Assembly (NCBI RefSeq): GCF_014191255.1
Contig: NZ_JACHWH010000001.1
Coordinates: 930,001-994,000, forward strand
DNA from: Amycolatopsis bartoniae
Lineage (GTDB): Bacteria; Actinomycetota; Actinomycetes; Mycobacteriales; Pseudonocardiaceae
DNA: 64,000 nt
Direction: 5' to 3'
Numbering within the stretch: position 1 is the stretch's first letter; each line of letters opens with the position of its first letter. The notes below the pieces were generated by a model, which was given only the letters and a program-made list of their open reading frames with translations, searched no databases and was not told the DNA's origin. Positions 7,636 through 17,681 of this stretch are shown here, piece after piece. The translations under genes and the position numbers were made by a program.

Positions 7636-9088
7636 CCAGCGCCCGTTTCATCACCTTGCCCATCTCGTTGCGCGGCAGCGCGTCCAGGAACCGCACCACC
7701 CGCGGCCGCTTGTGCGGGGACAGCAGCCGTGCGACGTGGTCGACCAGCTCCTGCTCGGCGGGCGGCGCCCCGGACGGCACGATCCACGCCACGATCCGCT
7801 CGCCGAGGTCGGGATCCGGCTCACCGGTGACCGCCGCTTCCGCGACGCCCGGGTGCTCCAGCAACGCGTTCTCGATCTCCCCGGCGCCGATCTTGTAGCC
7901 CCCGCTCTTGATCAGGTCGGTGGCCTTGCGGCCGACGATCCGCAGGTACCCGTCGCCGTCGCGGGTCGCCATGTCGCCAGTGCGGAACCAGTCTCCCCCG
8001 CCGGCTACGCCCTCACTGACGAACACCTCGGCCGTCGCGTCCGGCCGGTTCAGGTACTCGGTGAACAGGTTCGGCCCGCGCACCTGGATCTCGCCGACCG
8101 TCTCTCCGTCGGAGACCTCGATGACCGCGCCGGACTCGTCGACGAGCCGCACCTCGACCCCACCCAGCGGCACGCCGACCGTGCCCGGCTTGCGTTCGCC
8201 GTCGGCCCGGACGCTGGTGTTCATCAGCGTCTCGCTCATCCCGTACCGCTCGACGACCTGCTGGCCCGTCGCGGCCGTGATGCGCTGGTGGTCGTGCACC
8301 GGCAGTGCCGCCGAGCCCGACACGAGCAGCCGTGCCTGCCCGAAGGCCTTGGCCAGCTGCGGGTTCTCGGTGACCTCGCCCGCGATCCGGTGGTACATCG
8401 TGGGCACGCCGAACATCATCGTGGCGCCCGAGGTCAGCTCCTTGGCCGCGCCCTCGACCGAGAACCGGCCCAGGTGCCGCACGCTGCCGCCGCGGCGCAG
8501 CGGGCCGAGGATGCCGAGGATCAGGCCGTGCACGTGGAACAACGGAAGCCCGTGCACGAGCACGTCGTCAGCGGTCCACTGCCACGCGTCCTCAAGGGCG
8601 TCGAGCGTGGAGGTGATCGCCCGCCGCGGCAGCACGACACCCTTCGGCGGGCCCGTGGTGCCGGACGTGTAGACGATCAGCGCCGGTGCCTCGGGATCCA
8701 GCTCCGGGGGCAGCTCACCCTGCTGGCCCGTGAGCGGAACGTCCTTCCGCGGCAACGCCTCCAGGTCCGGTGGCAGCGCGACTCCCGATTCGGCGAGCAC
8801 CAGGGACGGCGTGCTGTCGGACACGATGTGCCCCAGCTCCCGCTCGCCGATCTTCGGGTTCACCGGTACCGCGGGCGCGCCGGCCAGCAGGGCAGCCACG
8901 ACGGCGACGCTGGTGTGGATCGTCGGCGTCGCCCACACCGCGACCCGGCCCGGCGCCGCCTCGCGCAACTCCCGCGCCAGCGCTCCGGCCACCCGCGACA
9001 GCTGCGCGTAGTCGAGGGAGACCTCGCCGAAGCGCAGCGCTTCCTTCTCCGGCGGCGTCACCAGCGCCGGGAAAATCCGTTCGACCAC
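7628..9088 (-). CDS. matB: Malonyl-CoA synthetase MatB-like
   Basis: A 486-residue ANL-superfamily enzyme that adenylates malonate and forms malonyl-CoA. Visible motifs are YTSGTTGPPKGVV (P-loop), YGMSETLMNTS (substrate motif of MatB proteins), WFRTGDMA, and GRKATDLIKSGGYKIGAGEIE, ending with the catalytic lysine context PRNEMGKVMKRALDA. The run from YGMSET to RKATDLIKSGGYK closely follows Streptomyces MatB as I recall it. The GTG at 9088 is chosen because GAGGAGG lies 8 bases upstream and the N-terminus then aligns with MatB (ERIFPALV); an upstream ATG at 9169 would add 27 unconserved residues. It is divergent from tsaB. Confidence 0.87.
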   Translation of the reverse strand: MVERIFPALVTPPEKEALRFGEVSLDYAQLSRVAGALARELREAAPGRVAVWATPTIHTSVAVVAALLAGAPAVPVNPKIGERELGHIVSDSTPSLVLAESGVALPPDLEALPRKDVPLTGQQGELPPELDPEAPALIVYTSGTTGPPKGVVLPRRAITSTLDALEDAWQWTADDVLVHGLPLFHVHGLILGILGPLRRGGSVRHLGRFSVEGAAKELTSGATMMFGVPTMYHRIAGEVTENPQLAKAFGQARLLVSGSAALPVHDHQRITAATGQQVVERYGMSETLMNTSVRADGERKPGTVGVPLGGVEVRLVDESGAVIEVSDGETVGEIQVRGPNLFTEYLNRPDATAEVFVSEGVAGGGDWFRTGDMATRDGDGYLRIVGRKATDLIKSGGYKIGAGEIENALLEHPGVAEAAVTGEPDPDLGERIVAWIVPSGAPPAEQELVDHVARLLSPHKRPRVVRFLDALPRNEMGKVMKRALDA

Positions 9089-9181
9089 CTTCGGGGCCTC
9101 CTCACGAAATTGGCAAAGTGGCTGAGCCACTTTCCGACCACTCTGCGGCTGCCCAGCCGCTGCTGTCAAGCACGCAGGGCA

Positions 9182-9187
9182 TACCCT
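9182..9187 (+). promoter_or_regulatory. Likely -10 box of a leaderless tsaB transcript
   Basis: TACCCT lies 8 bases upstream of the GTG start of tsaB, and no Shine-Dalgarno sequence is visible, as expected for a leaderless mRNA. Confidence 0.55.
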
Positions 9188-9195
9188 GGTACACC

Positions 9196-9843
9196 GTGCT
9201 GGTACTCGCCATCGACACCTCGACGCCTGCCGTCACCGCCGGGCTGGCGACGCTGGCGGGCGCCGACGTCTCCGTGCTCGCCGAGCGCGTCACGATCAAC
9301 CCCCGTGCCCACGGGGAACTGATCACCCCGCACGTGCTCGACGCCGCCCGGGAAGCCGGCGTCACGCTGCGCGAGGTGGACGCAATCGTTTGCGGTGTGG
9401 GCCCGGGCCCGTTCACCGGCCTGCGGGCCGGCATGGCCACCGCCGCCGCGCTCGCCCACGGCCTCGGGATCGACGCCTATCCGGTATGCAGCCTCGACGC
9501 GATCGCGGCCACCGCGCAGGCCGGTGAGCCGTTCCTCGCCGTGACCGACGCCCGCCGCCGCGAGGTGTACTGGGCGGCCTACGACGCGGACGGCCACCGC
9601 GCCGACGGTCCGCACGTTCAGGCGCCGGAGCCGCTCGGCCTGCCCGTCGCCGCCGGTGACGGCGCCCTGCTCTACGCCGACAAGCTCGCCGTCCGGACCA
9701 TCGAGCCGCGCTATCCGACGGTGGCCGGCCTCGTCACCGCCGCGCGGCCCTCGTTCGACGCCGAGCCCGCGCCGCTCACGCCGCTGTACCTGCGCCGTCC
9801 CGACGCGACCGAGCCGGGGGCGCGGAAGCGGGTGACGGCATGA
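9196..9843 (+). CDS. tsaB: tRNA t6A biosynthesis protein TsaB
   Basis: A 215-residue ASKHA-fold partner of TsaD in threonylcarbamoyl transfer to tRNA A37. The opening VLAIDTSTPAVTAGL and the GPGPFTGLRAGMATAAALAHGL segment are TsaB signatures. The GTG at 9196 fits both the conserved N-terminus and a -10 box 8 bases upstream. The last codons and stop (9811-9844) are repeated almost exactly at 9924-9957, just before rimI, so tsaB and rimI probably once overlapped and were pushed apart by a 113-bp duplication/insertion. Confidence 0.92.
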   Translation: MLVLAIDTSTPAVTAGLATLAGADVSVLAERVTINPRAHGELITPHVLDAAREAGVTLREVDAIVCGVGPGPFTGLRAGMATAAALAHGLGIDAYPVCSLDAIAATAQAGEPFLAVTDARRREVYWAAYDADGHRADGPHVQAPEPLGLPVAAGDGALLYADKLAVRTIEPRYPTVAGLVTAARPSFDAEPAPLTPLYLRRPDATEPGARKRVTA

Positions 9844-9957
9844 GGATGGCCCGATTCTGTCGTGATGAAGTCGTGGTGGAAGCCTCCTTTGAGTGTTGTG
9901 CCGGGCGATGCCGGCGTGACGCCGAGCCGGGTGCGCGGAAGCGGGTGACGGTATGAA
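9811..9957 (+). repeat. 34-bp direct repeats flanking a 79-bp insert
   Basis: 9811-9844 and 9924-9957 match at about 31 of 34 positions. Both carry GCGCGGAAGCGGGTGACGG followed by an ATGA-like tsaB-stop/rimI-start junction. The 79 bases between them have no coding potential I can support and no relation to flanking sequence that I can see. Confidence 0.8.
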
Positions 9958-10423
9958 GCTCGCCCCGCTTCGCCGCAAGGACATCGGCCGCTGTGTCGAG
10001 ATCGAGCGGCAGCTGTTCGCCGGGGACGACCCGTGGAGCGCGCGGGCCTTCCAGTCCGAGCTCGACGCCGGCGGCTACTACCTCGGCGCCTACACCGACG
10101 ACGACGAGCTGGTCGGCTACGCCGGTCTGGTCACCGTCGGGCGCCCCGGCGACTTCGAGTCCAGCGTGCACACCATCGCTGTCGACGAGGCCCACCAGGG
10201 ACAGGGCATCGGCACCGCGCTCCTGCGTGCCCTGCTGGCCCGCGCCGACGAGCTGCGCGCCCCCGTCTTCCTCGAGGTCCGCACCGACAACGACCGCGCT
10301 GTCGACCTGTACGTCCGGCACGGCTTCGTCCGCATCGGCGTGCGCAAGCGTTACTACCAACCATCGGGCGCCGACGCCTACACCATGAAGCGCCTCGCCC
10401 GCTCCGAACAGGAGGTCGGCTGA
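9953..10423 (+). CDS. rimI: Ribosomal protein-alanine N-acetyltransferase RimI
   Basis: A 156-residue GNAT acetyltransferase. RimI acetylates the N-terminal alanine of ribosomal protein S18 and is often encoded with tsaB and tsaD. The acetyl-CoA loop is [14 protein letters not shown] around residues 84-95, preceded by [10 protein letters not shown], and followed by [29 protein letters not shown], the classic RimI C-terminal block. The stop overlaps the tsaD start (TGATG). Confidence 0.92.
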   Translation: MKLAPLRRKDIGRCVEIERQLFAGDDPWSARAFQSELDAGGYYLGAYTDDDELVGYAGLVTVGRPGDFESSVHTIAVDEAHQGQGIGTALLRALLARADELRAPVFLEVRTDNDRAVDLYVRHGFVRIGVRKRYYQPSGADAYTMKRLARSEQEVG

Positions 10424-11469
10424 TGTCCCGGATCATCATGGGCATCGAGAGTTCCTGCGACGAGACCGGCGTCGGACTGGTCCGCCTGCACGACGACGGC
10501 ACTGTCGACCTGCTGGCTGACGAGGTGGCCTCCAGCGTGGACCAGCACGCCCGCTTCGGCGGCGTGGTGCCCGAGGTGGCGAGCCGGGCGCACCTGGAAG
10601 CGATGGTGCCCACGGCGAACCGCGCGTTCGAGAAGGCCGACCTCAAGCTGTCCGATGTGGACGCGATCGCGGTGACCGCGGGACCCGGCCTGGCGGGCGC
10701 GCTGCTCGTCGGGGTCTCCGCGGCCAAGGCCTACGCCGCCGCGCTCGGCGTGCCGCTCTACGGCGTGAACCACCTGGCCGGGCACATCGCCGTGGACACC
10801 CTGCAGCACGGCCCGCTGCCGAAGCCGTGCCTGGCGCTGCTGGTCTCCGGCGGGCACACCCAGCTGCTGCGCGTGGACGACATCGCCACCACCATCACCG
10901 AACTCGGGTCCACTGTGGACGACGCCGCCGGTGAGGCGTACGACAAGGTCGCCCGCGTGCTCGGCCTGCCCTACCCGGGTGGCCCGCCGATCGACAAGGC
11001 CGCCAAGCAGGGCGACCCGCGGGCCATCGCGTTCCCGCGCGGGATGACCGGCCCGCGGGACGCGAAGTTCGACTTCTCGTTCTCCGGCCTGAAGACGGCT
11101 GTCGCGCGGTGGGTCGAGGGTGCCGAACGCCGGGGCGAGGACATTCCCGTCAACGACGTCGCGGCCTCGTTCCAGGAGGCCGTGGCCGACGTGCTCACCG
11201 CGAAGGCCGTGCGCGCCGCGAAGGAGTCGGGCATCGGGACCCTGGTGATCTCCGGTGGGGTCGCGGCCAACTCCCGCCTGTCCGAGCTGGCGCGCGAGCG
11301 CTGCGAGGCGGCCGGTATCGAGCTGCGCGTACCGCGGCCGCGGCTGTGCACGGACAACGGTGCGATGATCGCCGCGCTCGGCGCTCACGTCGTGGCGGCC
11401 GGGGTGCGGGAGTCCACTCTGGACATCTCCGCGAACCCCGCCCTGCCCGTGCACGTCGTCTCGGTGTGA
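10423..11469 (+). CDS. tsaD: tRNA N6-adenosine threonylcarbamoyltransferase TsaD
   Basis: A 348-residue ASKHA metalloenzyme that transfers threonylcarbamoyl from its AMP adduct to A37. The metal-binding histidines are in NHLAGH (H117, H121). Other family motifs are [12 protein letters not shown] at the N-terminus, [19 protein letters not shown] and [10 protein letters not shown]. The ATG at 10423 overlaps the rimI stop, and GGAGGT lies 6 bases upstream. Together with tsaE and tsaB, three of the four t6A genes are in this 7-kb stretch; the TsaC/Sua5 partner is not in the window. Confidence 0.96.
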   Translation: MSRIIMGIESSCDETGVGLVRLHDDGTVDLLADEVASSVDQHARFGGVVPEVASRAHLEAMVPTANRAFEKADLKLSDVDAIAVTAGPGLAGALLVGVSAAKAYAAALGVPLYGVNHLAGHIAVDTLQHGPLPKPCLALLVSGGHTQLLRVDDIATTITELGSTVDDAAGEAYDKVARVLGLPYPGGPPIDKAAKQGDPRAIAFPRGMTGPRDAKFDFSFSGLKTAVARWVEGAERRGEDIPVNDVAASFQEAVADVLTAKAVRAAKESGIGTLVISGGVAANSRLSELARERCEAAGIELRVPRPRLCTDNGAMIAALGAHVVAAGVRESTLDISANPALPVHVVSV

Positions 11470-11543
11470 CCCGGTAGCTGTCTTTTCCACGTCTCCCAGT
11501 CCACACGGCGGCGGCCGGACACGGAAGCCCGAATCCGGCCACC

Positions 11544-11570
11544 TGTGGACAACTGGGGGTATGTGGACAA
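11544..11570 (+). promoter_or_regulatory. Two DnaA-box-like nonamers
   Basis: TGTGGACAA occurs at 11544-11552 and again at 11562-11570, 18 bases apart in the same orientation. Its complement TTGTCCACA is the preferred actinobacterial DnaA box. They sit in the 100-base gap between tsaD and the opposing amidase gene. Confidence 0.5.
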
Positions 11571-11571
11571 C

Positions 11572-13488
11572 TCAGGGGCGGCCGATCACCACGTCGTCGG
11601 TCTTCACGTACGCGACCCGGTGCCCGAACTGGATCTGCACGTAGTTCGTCTGCCCGCGCACCACCACGTGCGTGGTCGGGTCGAACGTCGTCGACCAGTA
11701 GTACTCCGACGGCAGCACCGGCCCCGCGACGTACTTCTGCCCGGCCGCGAAGGTGTACTGCAGTGGCGTCACCGCCTGCGGCGGCACGTTCGCCGGATAC
11801 GCGGCGGCCTCCGGATACGCCCGCCCGTACACCGGCACGCTCGCGAGCCCCGGCTTCGGCGTCACCACCTGGCCCAGCGCGGGCACTGCCGCCGCGCTGC
11901 GGAACCAGCCCTTCTGGCCGAGATACCAGATCGCCGTCCACTCGCCGCTGACCTCGGCGACCGCGTACTGCTGGCCCGTCGACGCGCGGCTGCCCACGTC
12001 GGACACCCCCATCGTCGAAGGTGACCCGTCCGGGTGGAGGCCCAGGTCCTGCAGCAGCGGAGCGTCGTCCCGCGGTTCACTCCGCAGGATGACCTCGGAC
12101 GATCCGCGCAGCGTGCACGCGGCTCCCGCGCTGTCACAGCCGGTGAAGGCGGGCTTGTTGGTCGCGAAGTCCGGCCGGATCGTGACGAGCCCCGTGCTCT
12201 GCCGCGCCCAGCTGCGCAGCGGTGCGCCGAGCAGGTCGAAGTAGTGGCACCAGTCCCAGTAGGGGCCCGGGTCCCAGTGCATGCCCGCGACGGTCGACGG
12301 CAGCGTGCCCGGCACGTTGTCGTGCCCGAGGATGTGCTGCCGGTCCACCGGGATGCCGTACTTGTCGGCCAGGTAGCGCACGAGCTTCGCCGAAGTCCGG
12401 TACATCGCCTCCGTGTACCAGGTGCCCTGCGCGCCGAAGCCCTCGTGCTCGACGCCGATCGACTTCGCGTTGACGTACCAGTTCCCGGCGTGCCAGCCGA
12501 CGTCCTTGGTCAGGATGTGCTGGGCGATGTGGCCGTCGGTGGAGCGCAGCGTGTAGTGCCAGCCGAGGTACGTCGGGTCCTGCACGAGCCCGAGCGCCGT
12601 GTCGTAGGTGCACTCCGTGTCGTGGATGACGATGTGCGTGATCCGCTGGCTCTGCGGGCGCTCGGCCTTGTCGTAGTTGCCGTAGTCGCCGGGGCCGTCG
12701 CCGGTCTGCTGGTACGGCGCGGGAATCCACTCGGCCGACACCCCCGGCGGTGCCTCGACGTCCCCGCGCGGCGACGCGGGCAGGTTCAGCGCGCGGAGCT
12801 GGCCGCGGGCGGGGGAGACGCTGGTGGCGTCGAGGCGCACCGACTGGCCGTCGTCGGTCGTGCGGCTCGTGCCGGTGCTGATGGTGCCGAACACCTCGTC
12901 GGCGAAGAACGCTGCGGCGTCGGAATCGGTGGCGCCGCTGTAGCGCGCGACGGCGCCGTACCAGTCCGCCGGGTTCGAGCTCTTCACGCCCAGCTCCCGC
13001 TGGTACTGCGCGAGAACCGCGGCGCCGCCACGGATGTTCTGCGTCGCGTCCGTGCGCAGCGCCTCGGGGCTCTCGCCGGTGAGCTGTGCGGCGAGGTCGA
13101 CGGTCTGCAGGGCCGGCACCGGCGCGGCTTCCCGCGGCTCGGCCGGGCGGAGGGCGGCGCGGGCGAGGTCGCCGCGCGGGTCCTCGGTGCCCTTGTCGTG
13201 GTGGCTCCCGCCGGCCGCGACGGTCCGCACGTCCGTCAGGTGCATCGGCCCGAAACCGGCGCCCGTGCTCGGCGTGCCGCCGTGGTGGTCCCAGCGGGAC
13301 TCGAGGTACGAGACGCCCAGCAGGACCTGCTCCGGTACGCCGAACTCGGCGGCGGCCGCGGCGAAGGCGCGCTGGCGCGCCTGGTCGGCGGCGACGCTCG
13401 CCCCGGCGATCCCGGGAGCCGCGGCGGCGAGCCCGGCCGTTCCGGCGGCCGCGGCTCTGAGCGCGGTGCGACGGCTTAAGGGGTCCAT
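11572..13488 (-). CDS. Tat-exported N-acetylmuramoyl-L-alanine amidase (amidase_2/PGRP type)
   Basis: A 638-residue secreted cell-wall hydrolase. The N-terminus (DPLSRRTALRAAAAG) is a twin-arginine signal followed by an Ala-rich hydrophobic core. Residues about 45-190 resemble a lytic-transglycosylase-like segment (LLGVSYLESRW, GFGPMHLTD). The amidase_2 zinc domain follows: HIVIHDTECTYD, GWHYTLR, GVEHEGFG, and HILGHDNVPGTLPSTVAGMHWDPG. The C-terminal part carries SH3-like repeats. It is expected to cleave between MurNAc and the stem peptide. The ATG at 13488 has GAGGAG upstream and gives the signal peptide directly. Confidence 0.9.
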   Translation of the reverse strand: MDPLSRRTALRAAAAGTAGLAAAAPGIAGASVAADQARQRAFAAAAAEFGVPEQVLLGVSYLESRWDHHGGTPSTGAGFGPMHLTDVRTVAAGGSHHDKGTEDPRGDLARAALRPAEPREAAPVPALQTVDLAAQLTGESPEALRTDATQNIRGGAAVLAQYQRELGVKSSNPADWYGAVARYSGATDSDAAAFFADEVFGTISTGTSRTTDDGQSVRLDATSVSPARGQLRALNLPASPRGDVEAPPGVSAEWIPAPYQQTGDGPGDYGNYDKAERPQSQRITHIVIHDTECTYDTALGLVQDPTYLGWHYTLRSTDGHIAQHILTKDVGWHAGNWYVNAKSIGVEHEGFGAQGTWYTEAMYRTSAKLVRYLADKYGIPVDRQHILGHDNVPGTLPSTVAGMHWDPGPYWDWCHYFDLLGAPLRSWARQSTGLVTIRPDFATNKPAFTGCDSAGAACTLRGSSEVILRSEPRDDAPLLQDLGLHPDGSPSTMGVSDVGSRASTGQQYAVAEVSGEWTAIWYLGQKGWFRSAAAVPALGQVVTPKPGLASVPVYGRAYPEAAAYPANVPPQAVTPLQYTFAAGQKYVAGPVLPSEYYWSTTFDPTTHVVVRGQTNYVQIQFGHRVAYVKTDDVVIGRP

Positions 13489-13579
13489 CAAATCTCCTCG
13501 CATCGACGACGCGAGAAACCTACACAGAGTCCCGGTGCTTGGGCAGCGTCTTTCGACGGAAACTGTGGTGGACATGAGA

Positions 13580-13613
13580 AAGCCCCTGGTCCCGACGGAA
13601 GGACCAGGGGCTT
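13580..13613 (-). terminator. Terminator of the Cys-rich peptide gene
   Basis: Perfect 13-bp arms (13580-13592 and 13601-13613) with an 8-base loop. On the minus strand the 3' arm runs into TTTCTC. It lies 18 bases past the stop of the 21-residue peptide and separates it from the amidase gene. Confidence 0.8.
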
Positions 13614-13630
13614 CGGAGGCGCTCAGCCGG

Positions 13631-13696
13631 TCAGCACTTACCGCAGCAACCGCAGGACGAACCGGAGCACGAGCTGCAGCAGTTGCATCCACTCAT
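13631..13696 (-). CDS. 21-residue Cys-rich peptide (metallothionein-like)
   Basis: Reading the minus strand from the ATG at 13696 gives 21 codons and a TGA. Eight residues are cysteine (positions 4, 6, 7, 10, 15, 17, 18 and 21), arranged C-N-CC-SS-C ... C-G-CC-GK-C, with Ser, Gly, Asn and one Lys otherwise. A purine-rich GAAGGGAAGG precedes the start by about 8 bases. A -10-like TACCTT lies about 44 bases upstream, and a perfect terminator hairpin follows the stop. This self-contained transcription unit argues that it is a real gene. Thiol-rich peptides of this composition usually bind Cu(I), Zn(II) or an Fe-S cluster; a metal-buffering role is inferred. I do not recognise the family. Confidence 0.7.
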   Translation of the reverse strand: MSGCNCCSSCSGSSCGCCGKC

Positions 13697-13739
13697 GTGG
13701 AGAACACCTTCCCTTCGGGTTCTGCCCGGGCCGCCACTC

Positions 13740-13773
13740 AAGGTAGGCAGCGGTCCGGGTGACCCGGAACCGC
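13740..13773 (-). promoter_or_regulatory. Promoter and palindrome upstream of the Cys-rich peptide
   Basis: TACCTT (minus strand, 13745-13740) is a plausible -10 box. A 24-bp near-palindrome at 13750-13773 (GCGGT.CCGGG / CCCGG.ACCGC) covers the -35 position, so a repressor bound there would block the promoter. Confidence 0.45.
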
Positions 13774-13965
13774 TCAACGAGTGACGGGCGTTGACGGCAC
13801 GTCACAACAGTTCCGCTCTGCGGGACAGCTTTCGGTCGCGCCGAGCAGGGTTTCCCGCACCCGGGGCAGGGGCGCGTGGACGAGACCGGCGTGTTCGGCG
13901 GAGCATCTTCACCCGTCCGAGTAAGCCCACTTCACGGCCTCTCCAGAGAGCGGAACGGACCCTCC

Positions 13966-13995
13966 TTGCGCGGCTAGCACTCGCGTGGCTAGAGT
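13966..13995 (+). promoter_or_regulatory. groES promoter
   Basis: TTGCGC (13966-13971) and TAGAGT (13990-13995), separated by 18 bases, match a housekeeping sigma promoter. The -10 and spacer are covered by the CIRCE operator. Confidence 0.65.
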
Positions 13996-14000
13996 GCTAA
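13974..14000 (+). promoter_or_regulatory. CIRCE operator (HrcA binding site)
   Basis: CTAGCACTC-N9-GAGTGCTAA matches the CIRCE consensus TTAGCACTC-N9-GAGTGCTAA at 17 of 18 arm positions. HrcA bound here represses groESL until heat or protein-folding stress titrates HrcA away. Confidence 0.93.
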
Positions 14001-14107
14001 TTGCACGGCACCGCACACGCCCCGGCACCCGCGACGGCGGGGGTGGTAGGCGCCAAAGACAGACAAGTACCTGCCAACGCTTTCGACGACCCGTGGAGGT
14101 CAACCCG

Positions 14108-16097
<1,990 letters not shown>

Positions 16098-16107
16098 CGC
16101 GAACCGG

Positions 16108-16143
16108 AAGGGGCGGCATCCATCGCGGATGCCGCCCCTTTTT
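16108..16143 (+). terminator. Rho-independent terminator of groESL
   Basis: 14-bp arms (16108-16121, 16127-16140) with a 5-base loop, followed by a T-run. Confidence 0.92.
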
Positions 16144-16192
16144 CCGTGCAACCTGAAAACAGTGCACAACCGTTCACCGGAATTCGGGACGA

Positions 16193-16228
16193 AAAAGGGG
16201 CGGCACCCCACCCGATGCCGCCCCTTTT
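16193..16228 (-). terminator. Terminator of whiB3 (possibly bidirectional)
   Basis: 13-bp arms AAAAGGGGCGGCA (16193-16205) and their complement (16216-16228) lie 8 bases past the whiB3 stop, with A/T runs on both sides. Confidence 0.85.
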
Positions 16229-16236
16229 CGCTCCCC

Positions 16237-16539
16237 CTACTGGCCGGAAAGACTCAGTTCCCGCTTGCCGTTCTTGAGAATGCTCTCCCGTTCGGACTCC
16301 GAGAGCCCGCCCCAGATCCCGTAGGGCTCGTGCACGGCCAGTGCGTGCTCACGGCACATCCGCAGGACCGGGCACGTCTGGCAGATCGCCTTCGCCCTGG
16401 CCTCGCGGCGGGCCCTGGCCGGTCCCCGCTCGCCGTCCGGGTGGAAGAACGCCGCGCTGTCCATCCCTCGGCAGGACCCCTCCAGCTGCCAGTCCCAGAT
16501 GTCGGCGTTGGGGCCTGGAAGCCTCCGCGTGTCTGCCAT
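16237..16539 (-). CDS. whiB3: WhiB-family Fe-S regulator, WhiB3/WhiD type
   Basis: A 100-residue Wbl protein. Four cysteines (C23, C53, C56, C62) can hold a redox- and NO-sensitive [4Fe-4S] cluster, and GIWGG at 74-78 is the turn that contacts sigma region 4. The N-terminal LPGPNADIWDWQLEG..CRGMDS and FFHPDGERG closely match mycobacterial WhiB3, the orthologue of Streptomyces WhiD. Its position beside groEL1 and the BldM-like and SigD genes matches both genera. GGAGG lies 9 bases before the ATG at 16539. These proteins act at promoters together with the primary sigma factor. Confidence 0.95.
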   Translation of the reverse strand: MADTRRLPGPNADIWDWQLEGSCRGMDSAAFFHPDGERGPARARREARAKAICQTCPVLRMCREHALAVHEPYGIWGGLSESERESILKNGKRELSLSGQ

Positions 16540-16765
16540 CGTTCACCGCCTCCGTTATTCGGTCGGATCCCCTCGTTGTCGCACTGCGACTACTCCATTC
16601 GGTGCAACGGCGGTAACGTTAGAAGCGCGCCAATAGTTGTTCAAGGGAATCGATCGGATTCATCCTTTGGATATCCCCCGCTAGCGTGAGAAAGGGATAT
16701 TCGGCAGGTCAGGCGGCATAACTTCCGAGTTGCTGGGTAGTCATGCCTCCCTGATATTGGAACGG

Positions 16766-17671
16766 ATGGACTCCCCAGGGCAGGTCGAACCGACGATGCC
16801 GGTGGCCGCTGTGGCCCGGCGTCTCGGTGTCGCCCCCGCGACACTGCGCACCTGGGACCGCCGCTACGGGCTCGGCCCCAGCAGGCACACCGGCGGCAAG
16901 CACCGCCGCTACGGGCCCGCCGACATCCGCCGCCTCGAACTCATGCAGCGTGCCCTGCTGCGTGGCGCGTCGACAGCGGAGGCCGCTCGCTTCGCCATCG
17001 AGGCGGCCGTCGACGACGTGCGCCCCGAGGCCGCGCGGCCCACGCGAGCCGAGCCGGACCGCTCGGTCGCCCGCCGGCTGCGCACGGCCGCGCTCGCCAT
17101 GGACGGGGCCGCCACCCAGCGCCTGCTGGCCGCCGCGATCGCCGACGCCGGGGTCGCGTCCGCATGGGAGAACGTCATCGAGCCCGTGCTGACGGCGTTC
17201 GGCGCGGGCTGGCCCGGTGCACACGCCGGAACCGAGGCCGAGTACCTGCTCGCCGAAAGCGTTCTCGGGGCGCTCGTGCGCGCGACGCCCGTGCTCGACG
17301 TGCCTCGCAACTCCCGGCCCGTCCTGCTGAGCGGGGTGCCGGACGAGCGCGCCAACCTCCCGCTCTACGCGCTCGCCGCGACGCTGGCCGAGCGCGGCAT
17401 CGCCGCCCAGCTGTTCGGCACCCCGCCGCCGGCGGAGGTGCTCGCCGTCGCCGTGCGTCGCACGTCGCCCGCTGCCGTCGTGCTCCGGGCCCAGCGCAGT
17501 ACGGTCGCCGACGGCCGGTTGTTCCCGCGCGTGACCCGCGGGCGGCAGCGCAGCCGGGTCTTCGCCTGGGGTCCCGGCTGGGCGCACACACCGTTGCCCG
17601 ACCAGGTCGAGATGCTGTCCGACCTGCGGACGGCCGCCGAGCGCATCGAATTTGTCCTACTGGGTCACTAG
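16766..17671 (+). CDS. MerR-family regulator with cobalamin-binding-like C-terminal domain
   Basis: About 301 residues. The N-terminal winged helix (VAAVARRLGVAPATLRTWDRRYGLGPSRHTGGKHRRYGPADIRRLE) is a MerR DNA-binding domain. The rest resembles the helical and Rossmann B12-binding modules of the CarH/LitR group (the segment IEPVLTAFGAGWPG... then RPVLLSGVPDERANLPLYALAATLAERGIAAQLFGTPPPAE), but I do not see the cobalamin DxHxxG motif, so B12 binding may be lost. The ATG at 16766 is preferred; a TTG at 16730 is possible. It is divergent from whiB3. Confidence 0.8.
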   Translation: MDSPGQVEPTMPVAAVARRLGVAPATLRTWDRRYGLGPSRHTGGKHRRYGPADIRRLELMQRALLRGASTAEAARFAIEAAVDDVRPEAARPTRAEPDRSVARRLRTAALAMDGAATQRLLAAAIADAGVASAWENVIEPVLTAFGAGWPGAHAGTEAEYLLAESVLGALVRATPVLDVPRNSRPVLLSGVPDERANLPLYALAATLAERGIAAQLFGTPPPAEVLAVAVRRTSPAAVVLRAQRSTVADGRLFPRVTRGRQRSRVFAWGPGWAHTPLPDQVEMLSDLRTAAERIEFVLLGH

Positions 17672-17674
17672 GGT
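17669..17674 (+). promoter_or_regulatory. Leaderless -10 box for the TPR-like gene
   Basis: TAGGGT, overlapping the MerR stop codon, lies exactly 7 bases upstream of GTG 17682. Confidence 0.5.
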
Positions 17675-17681
17675 GCCCCTC

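Noticed and set aside
16766-17671. Calling the MerR-like protein a functional B12 photoreceptor (CarH)
   Set aside because: The overall layout is similar, but the cobalamin-binding DxHxxG motif is not visible, so light or B12 sensing cannot be claimed.
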